Made by a program: the position numbers and the translations under genes
The notes under the pieces: generated by a model
Database searches by the model: none
Seen by the model: the letters and a program-made list of their open reading frames with translations, nothing else
Told to the model about the DNA's origin: nothing
In this document: positions 16,336-24,268 of the stretch, piece by piece
Position numbering within the stretch: position 1 is the stretch's first letter
How the letters are laid out: each line of letters opens with the position of its first letter
Assembly (NCBI GenBank): GCA_020200995.1
Contig: JAIVHQ010000213.1
Span: 1 to 31,724 of the forward strand
Direction of reading: 5' to 3'
Source of the DNA: Flavobacteriales bacterium
GTDB lineage: Bacteria; Bacteroidota; Bacteroidia; Flavobacteriales_D; Cryomorphaceae
Length of the DNA stretch: 31,724 nt

Positions 16336-17310
16336 TTACTTTTTGCGGTTGATGGTGTAGTTCACCAATCTTTCCAACGCATCGCGTGCGTCGCTTTGCT
16401 CAAAACTATGAAGAATTTTGATCGCCTCTTCGCGATAAGCTTCCATTTTTTCGGTCGCGTAGCTGATGCCCCCGCCGTCAATTACATGATCGATCACCTG
16501 CTTCACCCGCTTCTTGTCATTGCTGTGGTGCTTTACGGTGTTCACAATCCACCTGCGGTCGGATTTATCGGCGTGCTCGAGGGTGTAGATAAGGGGGAGG
16601 GTCATCTTTTTTTCCCTGATGTCGATACCGGTCGGTTTGCCGATTTCGCCACCTGCGGTATAGTCAAAGAGGTCGTCCTTGATTTGAAAAGCCATGCCCA
16701 CAGCCTCTCCGAAGGCACGCATTCGCGCCCGCATTTCTTCATCGGCTTTTGCCGAAAAGGCGCCACTCTCACAGCATGCCGAGATCAGTGAAGCCGTTTT
16801 TTGCCGAATGATGTCGAAGTAAACAGCTTCAGTGATGTTGAGCTTTCGCGTTTTCTCCATTTGCAGCAGCTCACCTTCGCTCATCTCACGAACGGCGTTA
16901 CTCACAATACGCAAAAGCTCAAACTCATTGCGCTCTATGCTCATGAGCAAGCCGCGAGAGAGGAGGTAATCGCCCACGAGGACCGCAATTTTATTTTTCC
17001 AAAGTGCGTTGATCGAAAAAAAGTTGCGCCGGAGGTTGGCGTCATCGACCACGTCGTCGTGCACCAATGTAGCCGTATGCAAAAGCTCAATGAGCGAGGC
17101 CGCGGTGAAAGTGGTGTCGCCGATCGGGCCGCAGAGTTTTGCCGAAAGGAACACAAACATGGGCCGCATTTGCTTGCCCTTTCGCTTCACGATGTAGTGT
17201 GTGATGCGGTCCAGAAGCGGCGTTTTACTCTTCATCGAAGCGCGAAAACGCTGCTCGAACTCGGCCATTTCGGCCGCTATCGGGGACTGGATTTTTTGTA
17301 CTTCGGTCAT
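16336..17310 (-). CDS. ispB: Long-chain polyprenyl diphosphate synthase
   Basis: This trans-prenyltransferase adds isopentenyl units to an allylic diphosphate to build the side chain of menaquinone. The 324-residue protein has both aspartate-rich motifs: DDVVDD at 85-90 and DDLFD at 212-216, as well as the conserved GKQMRP (45-50) and the TGIDIREKKMTLPL loop. The residues before the first motif are small (HTATLVHDD), fitting a long product; chain length cannot be read exactly, though C30-C35 would suit the phylum. I chose the ATG at 17310 (MTEVQKIQSP) instead of the longer frame to 17388, which runs into the upstream gene. It lies 22 bases after that gene and 3 bases before the small lipoprotein. 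The symbol ispB is by family resemblance. Confidence 0.92.
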   Translation of the reverse strand: MTEVQKIQSPIAAEMAEFEQRFRASMKSKTPLLDRITHYIVKRKGKQMRPMFVFLSAKLCGPIGDTTFTAASLIELLHTATLVHDDVVDDANLRRNFFSINALWKNKIAVLVGDYLLSRGLLMSIERNEFELLRIVSNAVREMSEGELLQMEKTRKLNITEAVYFDIIRQKTASLISACCESGAFSAKADEEMRARMRAFGEAVGMAFQIKDDLFDYTAGGEIGKPTGIDIREKKMTLPLIYTLEHADKSDRRWIVNTVKHHSNDKKRVKQVIDHVIDGGGISYATEKMEAYREEAIKILHSFEQSDARDALERLVNYTINRKK

Positions 17311-17332
17311 GGAGCGCGGCAAATATCCGAAT

Positions 17333-18931
17333 TCATTCTGACTCCCGTGCGGTTTCAAGTCCCAACCGCACAAACTGGCCTCCGGCACTGCCCTCTGTGT
17401 AGATCACCAGCGCGCCGGACAGCTGATAGCAGAAGGTGGGAATGAATACCCCGCCGGAAGGCGAATTCTTGAACAGCACCTCCTTGGAGAGATGGCCACC
17501 CGGGCCAAACCTGTACATAACGGCCTGTGCATTATTGCGTCCCGATAGCACACTGTACTTTGTGTTGGAGTGAATGTCGAGCCCGGCGTTGCGCTCGTGG
17601 TCGTTGAAAATGAAAAAGGTTCGGTCCTTGTCGCGTGCAGCGAGGTAAGACAAATGATTATCGTCAGAACGTCCCGATGCCTGAAATTTCGGAATCTTAA
17701 AATTCATCAACCCTTCGCCCGAAGTCGAAATTTGGGTGAGCAAAATCTCCTCGTACATGAAATTTTCAACCACAAAATAAGTACCCGTGGCCGGGTTGAA
17801 AATCGTAGACCTGTAGAGGTCGCGCTTTTCGCTTACCATAAGCATTTCACTGTCGGGTTGGGCAAAGGTGTAACCGATGTCGTAGAGCGCGAGATCTGAA
17901 CGGTCAGTCACATTGCCCCTGGGGCGAAACTGCGCTTTGAAGGCGCGGTCGAAAGCCGCGAGCCCGTTATCGGTGATGCGCCCTGTGGCTGCGTCGAATG
18001 ACACCGAGAAGGTGCCCGCCATCACGGGGTCTACCATATTACTAAAGTAGCCGAATACCTGGATATCACCGGCGGTATTCTTCTTAAGACGGGCCTCGTA
18101 AATCCATTTCACCCCGATCGATAGCGCCTTTTCGGACACGGTGTTTTGCTTGAAATTGTACCTGATCATGAAGTAATCTCCCGCGGGAGCGGCTACTTTG
18201 TCCATTTCTTTAAGCCTCGGCGATGGCACGTCCATCAGCAAATAGATGGCGACATCGCTGTCCACAATGATGTCGCCGTAGTTCACGTCACCCGCGGCAT
18301 AGGGGATTTCCAATTGCTTCTGAAAGGCCAAATTCAGGCTGCTGTCAAAAAGTTTAATTTCAAACTTTTCATTGCGGGCAAGATCCAGCTCTGTCGTTGC
18401 CACCAGCGCAAGAAAGCGGTTGTCGGTAGAGGTGATCAGCTGATAATTGCGGTTCTGAGCCATCACCGTGCGATGCACGTTGCCGAGAAATACGGGAGGG
18501 ATTCCGAATCTTAGTGAATCATCAATCTCATAAGCGTGCAATTCAATGAGCTCACCTTTGGAGGATTCTGTGGTTCCAATGATGTAAGACTTGCCCGCAA
18601 AATCGAGTGATTGCAGGTAGAAAGCCTGTCGTCCGTCGACATCAGGCAGGGCCAGCACGCGGCTGTGCAAGGGGCGCAGGCTATCGGCTTCAATACGCGA
18701 AATAAAAAGGGCAGAATTTTTTCGAGTCTCACCCGACATGGTGTAAAAGAAGTTGGTATCGGCGCCAAAAACCTCGATCAGCTCAAGCTGATTTCCCTTT
18801 TCGGGTCGCGGCCCCCAAATCACCGAAGTGCTGTTTTGCGCTGACGCCTGCCCAAAGCAGAGCATCCAAAGCAACCACGCGGTACAAGCGTACATCATCC
18901 GTTTGATATTCTCATTACCTTTAGCCGTCAT
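17333..18931 (-). CDS. Secreted protein of unknown function
   Basis: A 532-residue protein I do not recognise. An N-terminal signal peptide is clear (MMYACTAWLLWMLCFGQASAQ after a short polar leader), so it is exported. The remainder is rich in beta strands, aromatic residues and Asp/Asn, with repeating patterns such as NYQLITSTDNRFLALVATTE and DRTFFIFNDHERNAG that suggest a beta-propeller-like or six-to-eight-bladed fold. It has no lipobox, no T9SS-type C-terminal domain that I can see, and no catalytic motif. It heads the operon with the polyprenyl synthase, MORN-like lipoprotein, dnaG and mscS. I chose the ATG at 18931; the ATG at 18898 just before the signal peptide core is possible. A divergent outer-membrane gene starts only 24 bases away. 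Confidence 0.75.
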   Translation of the reverse strand: MTAKGNENIKRMMYACTAWLLWMLCFGQASAQNSTSVIWGPRPEKGNQLELIEVFGADTNFFYTMSGETRKNSALFISRIEADSLRPLHSRVLALPDVDGRQAFYLQSLDFAGKSYIIGTTESSKGELIELHAYEIDDSLRFGIPPVFLGNVHRTVMAQNRNYQLITSTDNRFLALVATTELDLARNEKFEIKLFDSSLNLAFQKQLEIPYAAGDVNYGDIIVDSDVAIYLLMDVPSPRLKEMDKVAAPAGDYFMIRYNFKQNTVSEKALSIGVKWIYEARLKKNTAGDIQVFGYFSNMVDPVMAGTFSVSFDAATGRITDNGLAAFDRAFKAQFRPRGNVTDRSDLALYDIGYTFAQPDSEMLMVSEKRDLYRSTIFNPATGTYFVVENFMYEEILLTQISTSGEGLMNFKIPKFQASGRSDDNHLSYLAARDKDRTFFIFNDHERNAGLDIHSNTKYSVLSGRNNAQAVMYRFGPGGHLSKEVLFKNSPSGGVFIPTFCYQLSGALVIYTEGSAGGQFVRLGLETARESE

Positions 18932-18955
18932 CAATAGCGCAATTCTATAACCGGT

Positions 18956-19636
18956 ATGCGGAACTTCTGTTTGTACAAATATAGCATGGCCATAGCCTTC
19001 TGCCTTCCCTTAATTTGCACGGCGCAAGACCGGGAGGAATACGATTACGGTGACCCCGACACCCTCATCGCGGTGGAGAATGCCATAAAATTCGACCCTG
19101 TTCAAGTTCTATTCGGCGATTTCCAGTTTTATTATGAGCGCATGGTTTCAGACCGATGGAGCATTGAAGTGGGCTTTGGTCCTTCACGCAGAAACTATAC
19201 CGCAAGCCTCTTCGAATACGAACTCGATGATTTCGGCTCCAATATAGACATTCAAACGCGCTATGCAGCAAGCCTCTGGGCGCGCCGGTATTTTTGGGAC
19301 AGCGGCGAACTCTACGGCCTCTATCTGGCCGGTGCTGTGCTTCATCGGCGAAATGACAAGACTTACAACGTGATAGGCAGCGACGGACAACTCACGGGCG
19401 ATGCTTTTGACGACAGCAGGGCGTATACTTCGTTCATGCTCTTTGCCGGCTACCAGGCCCTCACCCTCTCCTCCAATATCTTTTTCGACTTCTACATCGG
19501 GGCGGGGGCGCGATACCGGGACTTTGAAGTGGTGCGCAGCAGCGATATCAATGACCCCTCGGCTTACCAAACAACCTCCGAACAGAGCTGGATCGGGGCT
19601 TTTCAGGCGGGGATAAAAGTTGGTGTGGGTTTTTGA
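18956..19636 (+). CDS. Outer-membrane beta-barrel protein (unassigned family)
   Basis: A 226-residue protein with a signal peptide (MRNFCLYKYS then MAIAFCLPLICTAQ). The mature part alternates aromatic/hydrophobic and polar residues, for example FDPVQVLFGDFQFYYERMVS and FMLFAGYQALTLSSNIFFDF, and ends in GIKVGVGF. A terminal Phe is the signal recognised by the BAM complex. This fits a small 8- to 10-strand barrel similar to the DUF3575 group, but I cannot assign the family firmly. An alternative start is the ATG at 18986. It is divergent from the operon on the left and is followed by a long repeat-bearing gap. Confidence 0.8.
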   Translation: MRNFCLYKYSMAIAFCLPLICTAQDREEYDYGDPDTLIAVENAIKFDPVQVLFGDFQFYYERMVSDRWSIEVGFGPSRRNYTASLFEYELDDFGSNIDIQTRYAASLWARRYFWDSGELYGLYLAGAVLHRRNDKTYNVIGSDGQLTGDAFDDSRAYTSFMLFAGYQALTLSSNIFFDFYIGAGARYRDFEVVRSSDINDPSAYQTTSEQSWIGAFQAGIKVGVGF

Positions 19637-19764
19637 GACGGATGCTCTTTCTGCCCTACCAGGATTCGTGTCGCTGACGCGGCGGTCTCTTTCGTTCCTC
19701 TGTCTACTATATGACTAAATTAACTTGTTGATTATCTGTGTCCCCGAAAATCGGCTTTGTCATC

Positions 19765-19783
19765 ATTTTTGCGGGGCAAAAAT
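19765..19783. repeat. Perfect 8-bp hairpin
   Basis: ATTTTTGC and GCAAAAAT are separated by GGG. The stem is AT-rich and no T-run follows on either strand, so it is not a standard intrinsic terminator. Confidence 0.5.
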
Positions 19784-19808
19784 GCCGCCAAAACCTTTGC
19801 ATTCCGCC

Positions 19809-19866
19809 GACATTATCCCACGGCTGCATTTCGGCTACGCTCAATGTCCAGCCATGGGCTAATGTC
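19809..19866. repeat. Inverted repeat with 18-base arms
   Basis: GACATTATCCCACGGCTG (19809-19826) and CAGCCATGGGCTAATGTC (19849-19866) pair at 16 of 18 positions around a 22-base loop that includes TTTCGGCTACGCTCAATG. The form suits a REP/BIME-type element or a small structured RNA. Confidence 0.55.
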
Positions 19867-20073
19867 ATGTCACCGCTACGCGGTTCAAGTCCTACCATCA
19901 TTTGGTCACAGTTATCTGTGTTCAACCACGCATTCACGTGCAAAGCTCAAAAATAGTGACAACATTGCCCTTCCGGTGTCACAACCGAAGGGTGAAACCC
20001 GCTTTTTTTGGCAAGCGGCATGATAAACTTGATTAATAGAGTTCTAACGCAGCGAAAGGTATGGCACAAGGCA

Positions 20074-20150
20074 GATCAAGTCCTTAGATCAAGCTGCAGG
20101 CACGACCGTAGGCATGAGAATGGACTTTATAGACAGACACAATTATTTAA
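20074..20150 (+). repeat. Interspersed repeat, copy B
   Basis: It starts GATCAAGTCC, as copy A does, with the conserved end GGCATGAGAATGGACTTTAT and AGACAGACACAATTA at 20111-20144. The distance between the two blocks is 37 bases here and 36 in copy A, so the whole unit is homologous and not only the end. A 6-bp inverted repeat ACAGAC/GTCTGT follows at the 3' end. Confidence 0.65.
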
Positions 20151-20182
20151 AGTCTGTGCGCTTAGTCTAAAGGCTGATTCAG

Positions 20183-20301
20183 AAAGTTCATTATCAAGGC
20201 GCACACAGGATTGAAAGGCAAGGAGTCCCGCCGCGGCGGGATGACTCACATTTAGCCAAGTGCAAGGCAGATAGCGGACTTCATGGACAGACACTACTTC
20301 A
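20183..20301 (+). repeat. Interspersed repeat, copy C (with insertion, reaching into rlmN)
   Basis: It opens AAAGTTCATTATCAAG, like copy A, and ends GGCAGATAGCGGACTTCATG then GACAGACACTACTTCAAAG. It is longer than A or B because of an insertion containing the palindrome at 20227-20240. The end crosses the rlmN stop codon (20294-20296), so the last residues of RlmN are encoded by repeat sequence. Confidence 0.55.
20227..20240. repeat. GC-rich perfect palindrome
   Basis: CCCGCCGCGGCGGG is self-complementary and is flanked by GAGT and ACTC, which extend the stem with a 3-base bulge. Similar GTCATCCCGCC-type elements are widespread small repeats in bacteria. Confidence 0.6.
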
Positions 20302-21346
20302 AAGCCGCCTCATTCTTATTGGCCAGCTGCCCACAAGCCGCATCGATGTCTTTACCCCGACTGCGGCGCACATTCACCACAATATTTTTGCTTTCGAGAT
20401 AGGCTGCAAAGGCATCGACTTTTTCGGGGTCGGCCTGGCTAAACTCTCCGTCGTCGATGGGGTTGTACTCGATGATGTTCACCTTGCAAGGCACGTGGCG
20501 GCAAAACTCGGCCAGCTCGCGCGCGTCTTCCAGGGTGTCGTTGAAATCCTTAAAAACAATGTACTCATAGGTGACCCTGCTACCTGTCTTTTCGTGAAAG
20601 TAGACGAGGGCTGCGGCCAGTTCTGTGAGCGTATTGCTCTCGTTGATCGCCATGATTTCGTTGCGCTTCTCGTCGTTGGCTGCGTGTAGCGACAGCGCCA
20701 GGTTAAAACGCACCTCATCGTCGCCGAGCTTGCGGATCAGCTTGGCGATTCCGGCAGTGGAAACGGTGATGCGCTTCGGCGACATGCCAAGGCCGATGTC
20801 GTCCGCAATGCGAAAAGTGCTTTCGAGCATGTTTTTATAATTGAGCAGGGGTTCGCCCATGCCCATGTACACGATGTTTGAAAGGGGCTTGTCGCGGAGC
20901 ATTTCTGCGTCGCGGTAGATCTCGGCCACCTGGTCGTAAATTTCGTAGGCCTCGAGGTTCTTCATCAGCTTGAGCTTACCCGTAGCGCAAAATTTGCAGG
21001 CCAGGCTGCACCCCACTTGCGATGAAATGCAGGCGGTGGTTCTGTTTTTGGTCGGAATCAGCACACCCTCTACCACCTGGCCCGTGTGCAGCTTAAACGC
21101 GTACTTGATGGTGCCGTCGCTGCTCATTTGCTTGTCGGCGATGGTCAGGGAGTGGATGACGAAGCGCTCGTCCAGTTTTTGCCGAAAGGCCAGAGAGAGG
21201 CTCGTCATCTCGTCAAAACTGCGGGCGCGCTTGTCCCACAGCCATTCGTAGACCTGCTTTCCGCGAAAGGGTTTTTCACCCATGGCTTCCATCTCTGCAA
21301 TCAGTTGATCCCTGCTCAGTTTTCGGATGTCGGTTTTGCGCTCCAT
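20294..21346 (-). CDS. rlmN: Dual-specificity 23S rRNA A2503 / tRNA A37 C2-methyltransferase RlmN
   Basis: RlmN is a radical-SAM enzyme that methylates C2 of A2503 in 23S rRNA and A37 in some tRNAs, supporting decoding accuracy. The 350-residue protein has the 4Fe-4S motif CSLACKFC (C113, C117, C120), the upstream VVEGVLIPT segment with the general base E94, the SAM-binding MGMGEPLLN, and the C-terminal cysteine in DAACGQL (C338) needed for the methyl-transfer intermediate. Length is normal. After GQLANKN the tail EAALK is encoded inside an interspersed repeat. Start ATG at 21346. A TACCTTTG box ends 4 bases before it, suggesting a leaderless transcript. Confidence 0.96.
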   Translation of the reverse strand: MERKTDIRKLSRDQLIAEMEAMGEKPFRGKQVYEWLWDKRARSFDEMTSLSLAFRQKLDERFVIHSLTIADKQMSSDGTIKYAFKLHTGQVVEGVLIPTKNRTTACISSQVGCSLACKFCATGKLKLMKNLEAYEIYDQVAEIYRDAEMLRDKPLSNIVYMGMGEPLLNYKNMLESTFRIADDIGLGMSPKRITVSTAGIAKLIRKLGDDEVRFNLALSLHAANDEKRNEIMAINESNTLTELAAALVYFHEKTGSRVTYEYIVFKDFNDTLEDARELAEFCRHVPCKVNIIEYNPIDDGEFSQADPEKVDAFAAYLESKNIVVNVRRSRGKDIDAACGQLANKNEAALK

Positions 21347-21350
21347 GGCA

Positions 21351-21358
21351 CAAAGGTA
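21351..21358 (-). promoter_or_regulatory. -7 box for rlmN
   Basis: Minus-strand TACCTTTG, an exact TAnnTTTG match, ends 4 bases before the rlmN ATG. By the usual spacing the transcript would start at about the A of the ATG. Confidence 0.5.
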
Positions 21359-21401
21359 CGCAACGCGATACTACTGTGCCCGACCTGCCTTTCCGGCAAA
21401 A

Positions 21402-23453
21402 TCACAACACGCGAAAGCCCGCTACACAAACATCGTCGACCTGATCGCGGTCGCCTCGCCAATTTTCAAAGAAGGCTGCAAGCGCGGCTTTCTGCTCGCG
21501 CATGGGGAGGGAAGCGTTGGCGGCAATGATTTCGAGGAAGGGCTTGCTCTTGAGCTTTTTATTGGACGCCCCGCCAAACTGGTCGGGAAAACCGTCGGTA
21601 AACGTGTAGACCGCATCGCCTGATTCGAGTTGTATTTCCTTGTCGGTAAATGCGGTACCGTTTGATGCCGAAGCTGTTCCGATAGATATCCGATCGCCCT
21701 TAAGCACGATAAAATCCCCCTGTCGAAAAATGTAAATATTGTTTTTCGCCCCGGCGAAGTGCAGGATTTTTGTGTCGGGATCGTAGGCGCAGAGCACCAT
21801 GTCCATCCCATCCTGTACCCCGTCGGCGGCGCGCTCCTGGTGGAGTGCCCTCAGTATTTCTTTATTAATGAAGGCCAATGCAGTCGCAGGTGAATCCACT
21901 TCAGGGTGGTCAACGCATCGGTCGAGCCCGTTTTTGCCGAGCACGCTCATCAGCGCCCCGGGTACTCCGTGGCCCGTGCAGTCTACCGCTGCAAAAAGCC
22001 TCAGGCCGAGGCCGGCGGTCCACGGATTTTCTTCCGAGGTTTCACCTACCCAATAGAAGTCGCCACTCACAATATCACGGGGTTTGAGCAGTACAAAATG
22101 TTCATCAAAAAGGCTTTTGATTTCCGAACTTGCAGGGAGCAGGGATTTTTGGATGCGCTCTGCGTAGCGAATACCCGCGAGAATCTCGTCTTTTTGATTT
22201 TCGACCACGGTATTTTGGCGCTTGATTTCCTCCGTGCGACGCACCACCTCGCGCTCGAGTTTTTCATTGGCGGCATCTTTCATGGTGGTGATGGTCATCA
22301 GCTGATTATAAGATTTCTCCCGGTAAAATTTAATTTTATGGGCCACCGCAAATGACAGCAAGACCACCTCCACTGCCGAGCCAACGGGCAGGGCCAGCCG
22401 CGTGTAAATGTTGAAAGGAAGCAGCCCGAAGCCACTGAGAGAATACACCGTAACGGCGACCAAAAAGACCGACCATGCCACCAGGAAAAACAGGGCCGGT
22501 TTGTACCCTTTGCGGTATGAACGCACGGCGGCCACGGCCAGAAGCAATGCGGCCAACCCACAGAGGTTGATCATGTGAAAGCTCGCACTGAACCACCCGA
22601 GAACCGCCATTAAAAATGCGATGATGTAAAGTGCGAGATAAACGTTCAAAGCCAAATTGAGCCACTTGCTGTATTTCTTAATCTTCAGGTAGTGCTGTGC
22701 GAAAAGCAGCGAGAAAATTCCCGAAAGACTTCCGACAAACAACACGGCCCTGGCTCCGATCCAAACATTATTTGGCCAAAAATACATGCTTCCGTACCCG
22801 TTGATGACGAGCTGGGTAAGGCCCACAAATAAAATGGCCGCCACGTAATAGAGGTAGATGCGCTCACGAACAGCCAACCAAATGAAAAAATTATAGAGCA
22901 GCATCACCAGTACGATACCGGCGTACATCGAAAAGAACATGTCCTTTCTCTTTTGCGAAAACATCACCGCGTCTTTCAGGCCCATCACAACAGGAATGAT
23001 CAGCGGTTTTGAACTGCTCACCCGAAGGTAAAGCTCAGAGCGATCATCGGTATACTCCACGGGAAAGGTAAAGTGAGAAGAAGGCACCGGCCGTGTGTGA
23101 AAGGGAAATGCTTCGCCCGTGTGGTACGAAGCCAGCAAACTATCGCCCTGTACTTGAAAAAACGAAACCGAATCAAGGTTGGCCGTTAGCAGCTCCAGCA
23201 AGATTCGGTCATCGGGAGGATTATCGGGCTTGTAGAACGACACGCGCACCCAAACGGGCTTTTCTGAAATTCCGAGGTGGAGTGGTCCTGGTTCAGCCCG
23301 GGTGAAAACCACCCGTGACAGTTCGTCGGGAGAAAAAGGTTCGGAGCCTTCAAAACAATACTCTAAGGTGGCTGTGACATCCTCTTCCATCACTGCGCAC
23401 GACCCCAAAAAGAGGGCGGCCAAAATGAAGAGGAAAAATCTGATGCGATTCAT
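21402..23453 (-). CDS. 7TMR-DISM sensor with SpoIIE-type PP2C phosphatase
   Basis: A 683-residue membrane sensor-phosphatase. The N-terminus MNRIRFFLFI ends in a lipobox FLGSC (Cys19). Residues about 40-165 form a 7TMR-DISMED2 extracellular domain (PVWVRVSFYKPDN, HTRPVPSSHFTFPVEY, ELYLRVSSSKPL). Seven membrane helices follow (about 172-385). A coiled-coil linker with KLEREVVRRTEEIKRQNTVV leads to AERIQKSLLP, the usual entry to the SpoIIE domain (about 430-683), with metal-binding motifs SGDFYW, AAVDCTGHGVPGALMS and DGMDMVLCAY, and a late FTDGFPDQFGG. Such proteins dephosphorylate serine/threonine on partner-switching regulators in response to an outside ligand; no partner is encoded nearby. 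It lies 55 bases upstream of rlmN. A truncated paralogue of the sensor domain stands at 23697-24218. Confidence 0.93.
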   Translation of the reverse strand: MNRIRFFLFILAALFLGSCAVMEEDVTATLEYCFEGSEPFSPDELSRVVFTRAEPGPLHLGISEKPVWVRVSFYKPDNPPDDRILLELLTANLDSVSFFQVQGDSLLASYHTGEAFPFHTRPVPSSHFTFPVEYTDDRSELYLRVSSSKPLIIPVVMGLKDAVMFSQKRKDMFFSMYAGIVLVMLLYNFFIWLAVRERIYLYYVAAILFVGLTQLVINGYGSMYFWPNNVWIGARAVLFVGSLSGIFSLLFAQHYLKIKKYSKWLNLALNVYLALYIIAFLMAVLGWFSASFHMINLCGLAALLLAVAAVRSYRKGYKPALFFLVAWSVFLVAVTVYSLSGFGLLPFNIYTRLALPVGSAVEVVLLSFAVAHKIKFYREKSYNQLMTITTMKDAANEKLEREVVRRTEEIKRQNTVVENQKDEILAGIRYAERIQKSLLPASSEIKSLFDEHFVLLKPRDIVSGDFYWVGETSEENPWTAGLGLRLFAAVDCTGHGVPGALMSVLGKNGLDRCVDHPEVDSPATALAFINKEILRALHQERAADGVQDGMDMVLCAYDPDTKILHFAGAKNNIYIFRQGDFIVLKGDRISIGTASASNGTAFTDKEIQLESGDAVYTFTDGFPDQFGGASNKKLKSKPFLEIIAANASLPMREQKAALAAFFENWRGDRDQVDDVCVAGFRVL

Positions 23454-23696
23454 AGAGCAAAATGAGGTAAGCAGAAATGCCCCCCTTCAAATGCTCGCCA
23501 TTCTAATAATTCTCACGTCGGAAAACCCGTATGAAAAAAATTAGAGCGATAGTGTTAAGGGGAAACAACACCAATGCGGATAAGCATTTACGCACAAAAG
23601 AACCCGAGGTTTTGATTTTAAGCACTTCGCTCATCATTTATAGACGAAAGCATTGAAAATCCTGTTGAGATTGGCTTTGGAACACCCGAATACCCA

Positions 23697-24218
23697 TCAT
23701 GCAAAGATCATTGATCTGCCCGTTTTTGCCGAGCCACATTTCAAAAATGTTGGGAAGTATAGAGTGATGTTCGGCGCCATTTCTAGCGGAAACTGATAAT
23801 TGAAATGCATCACAGGTCGGTCCGAGAACTTGCCTTCATCGCCCGCTGAGTAGAGCTTAAATGCGTTGCGGCCCTTGATTTCGTAAAGATTGCACTTGTT
23901 GAGAATGGGGTTGTTCACCTCGAGGATTCGGCCCACTTTTCGATCTTCCACATTGATCACACGAAGCTTGATCCAATGGTGGTCTGCGCTGAACCCGAAA
24001 GTCGGTACATCTCCGGTGGCCTTGAAATCGTCGTCGTTGAGCTTCGCCAGGTCTTTGTGGCTCATGTTCTTCTGTCGGTCAGTGACAGAGCCCACGATGA
24101 CGAGGGGCTTTCGAATCTCCGAAATGGTACCCCCCGGCTTTTGCTGCGCACTACCGAAACCGAAGATGGCAAAGCCCGTGAGGAGTATAAACGGAAGAAT
24201 GAGTCGCTTAAGGGTCAT
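23697..24218 (-). pseudogene. Truncated 7TMR-DISM extracellular-domain gene
   Basis: The 173-residue frame has a signal peptide (MTLKRLILPFILLTGFAIFG, then FGSAQQ) and a DISMED2-type domain from about residue 58: GFSADHHWIKLRVINVEDRK, VNNPILNKCNLYEI, FSDRPVMHFNYQFPLEM. After NITLYF the match stops and 18 unrelated residues lead to the stop codon. Normally about seven membrane helices and an output domain (kinase or SpoIIE phosphatase) would follow, so roughly two thirds of the gene is missing. Another frame, open to a TAA at 23638-23640, contains NIFEMWLGKNGQINDL and could be the end of a different gene fused by a deletion. It starts 50 bases after the ispD remnant. A genuine short secreted DISM domain is a less likely alternative. 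Confidence 0.65.
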
Positions 24219-24268
24219 AGCGGAGATTAGCGCCCGGCACGGGGCTTCATCCTTACGCCGCTAAAGAC

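Larger units (their letters stand above)
19637..20293. other. Gene-free, repeat-rich convergent gap
   Basis: These 657 bases separate the barrel gene and rlmN, which point toward each other. I find no ORF with protein-like composition, no tRNA and no clear intrinsic terminator. The stretch contains a perfect short hairpin (19765-19783), a longer inverted repeat (19809-19866), two copies of the interspersed repeat also found before recJ, and a GC-rich palindrome (20227-20240). It appears to be a collecting place for small non-coding repeats. Confidence 0.7.

Noticed and set aside
19879..19896. GGTTCAAGTCC, like the T-arm of a tRNA
   Set aside because: The flanking bases do not form a 5-bp T stem, and no acceptor, D or anticodon arm can be placed upstream. 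It belongs to the repeat-rich stretch.
19968..20009. CCCTTCCGGT/ACCGAAGGG stem followed by seven T as a terminator of the barrel gene
   Set aside because: The T-run starts 11 bases after the stem and lies inside the loop of another stem (CCGCTT/AAGCGG), and the site is over 300 bases after the stop codon.
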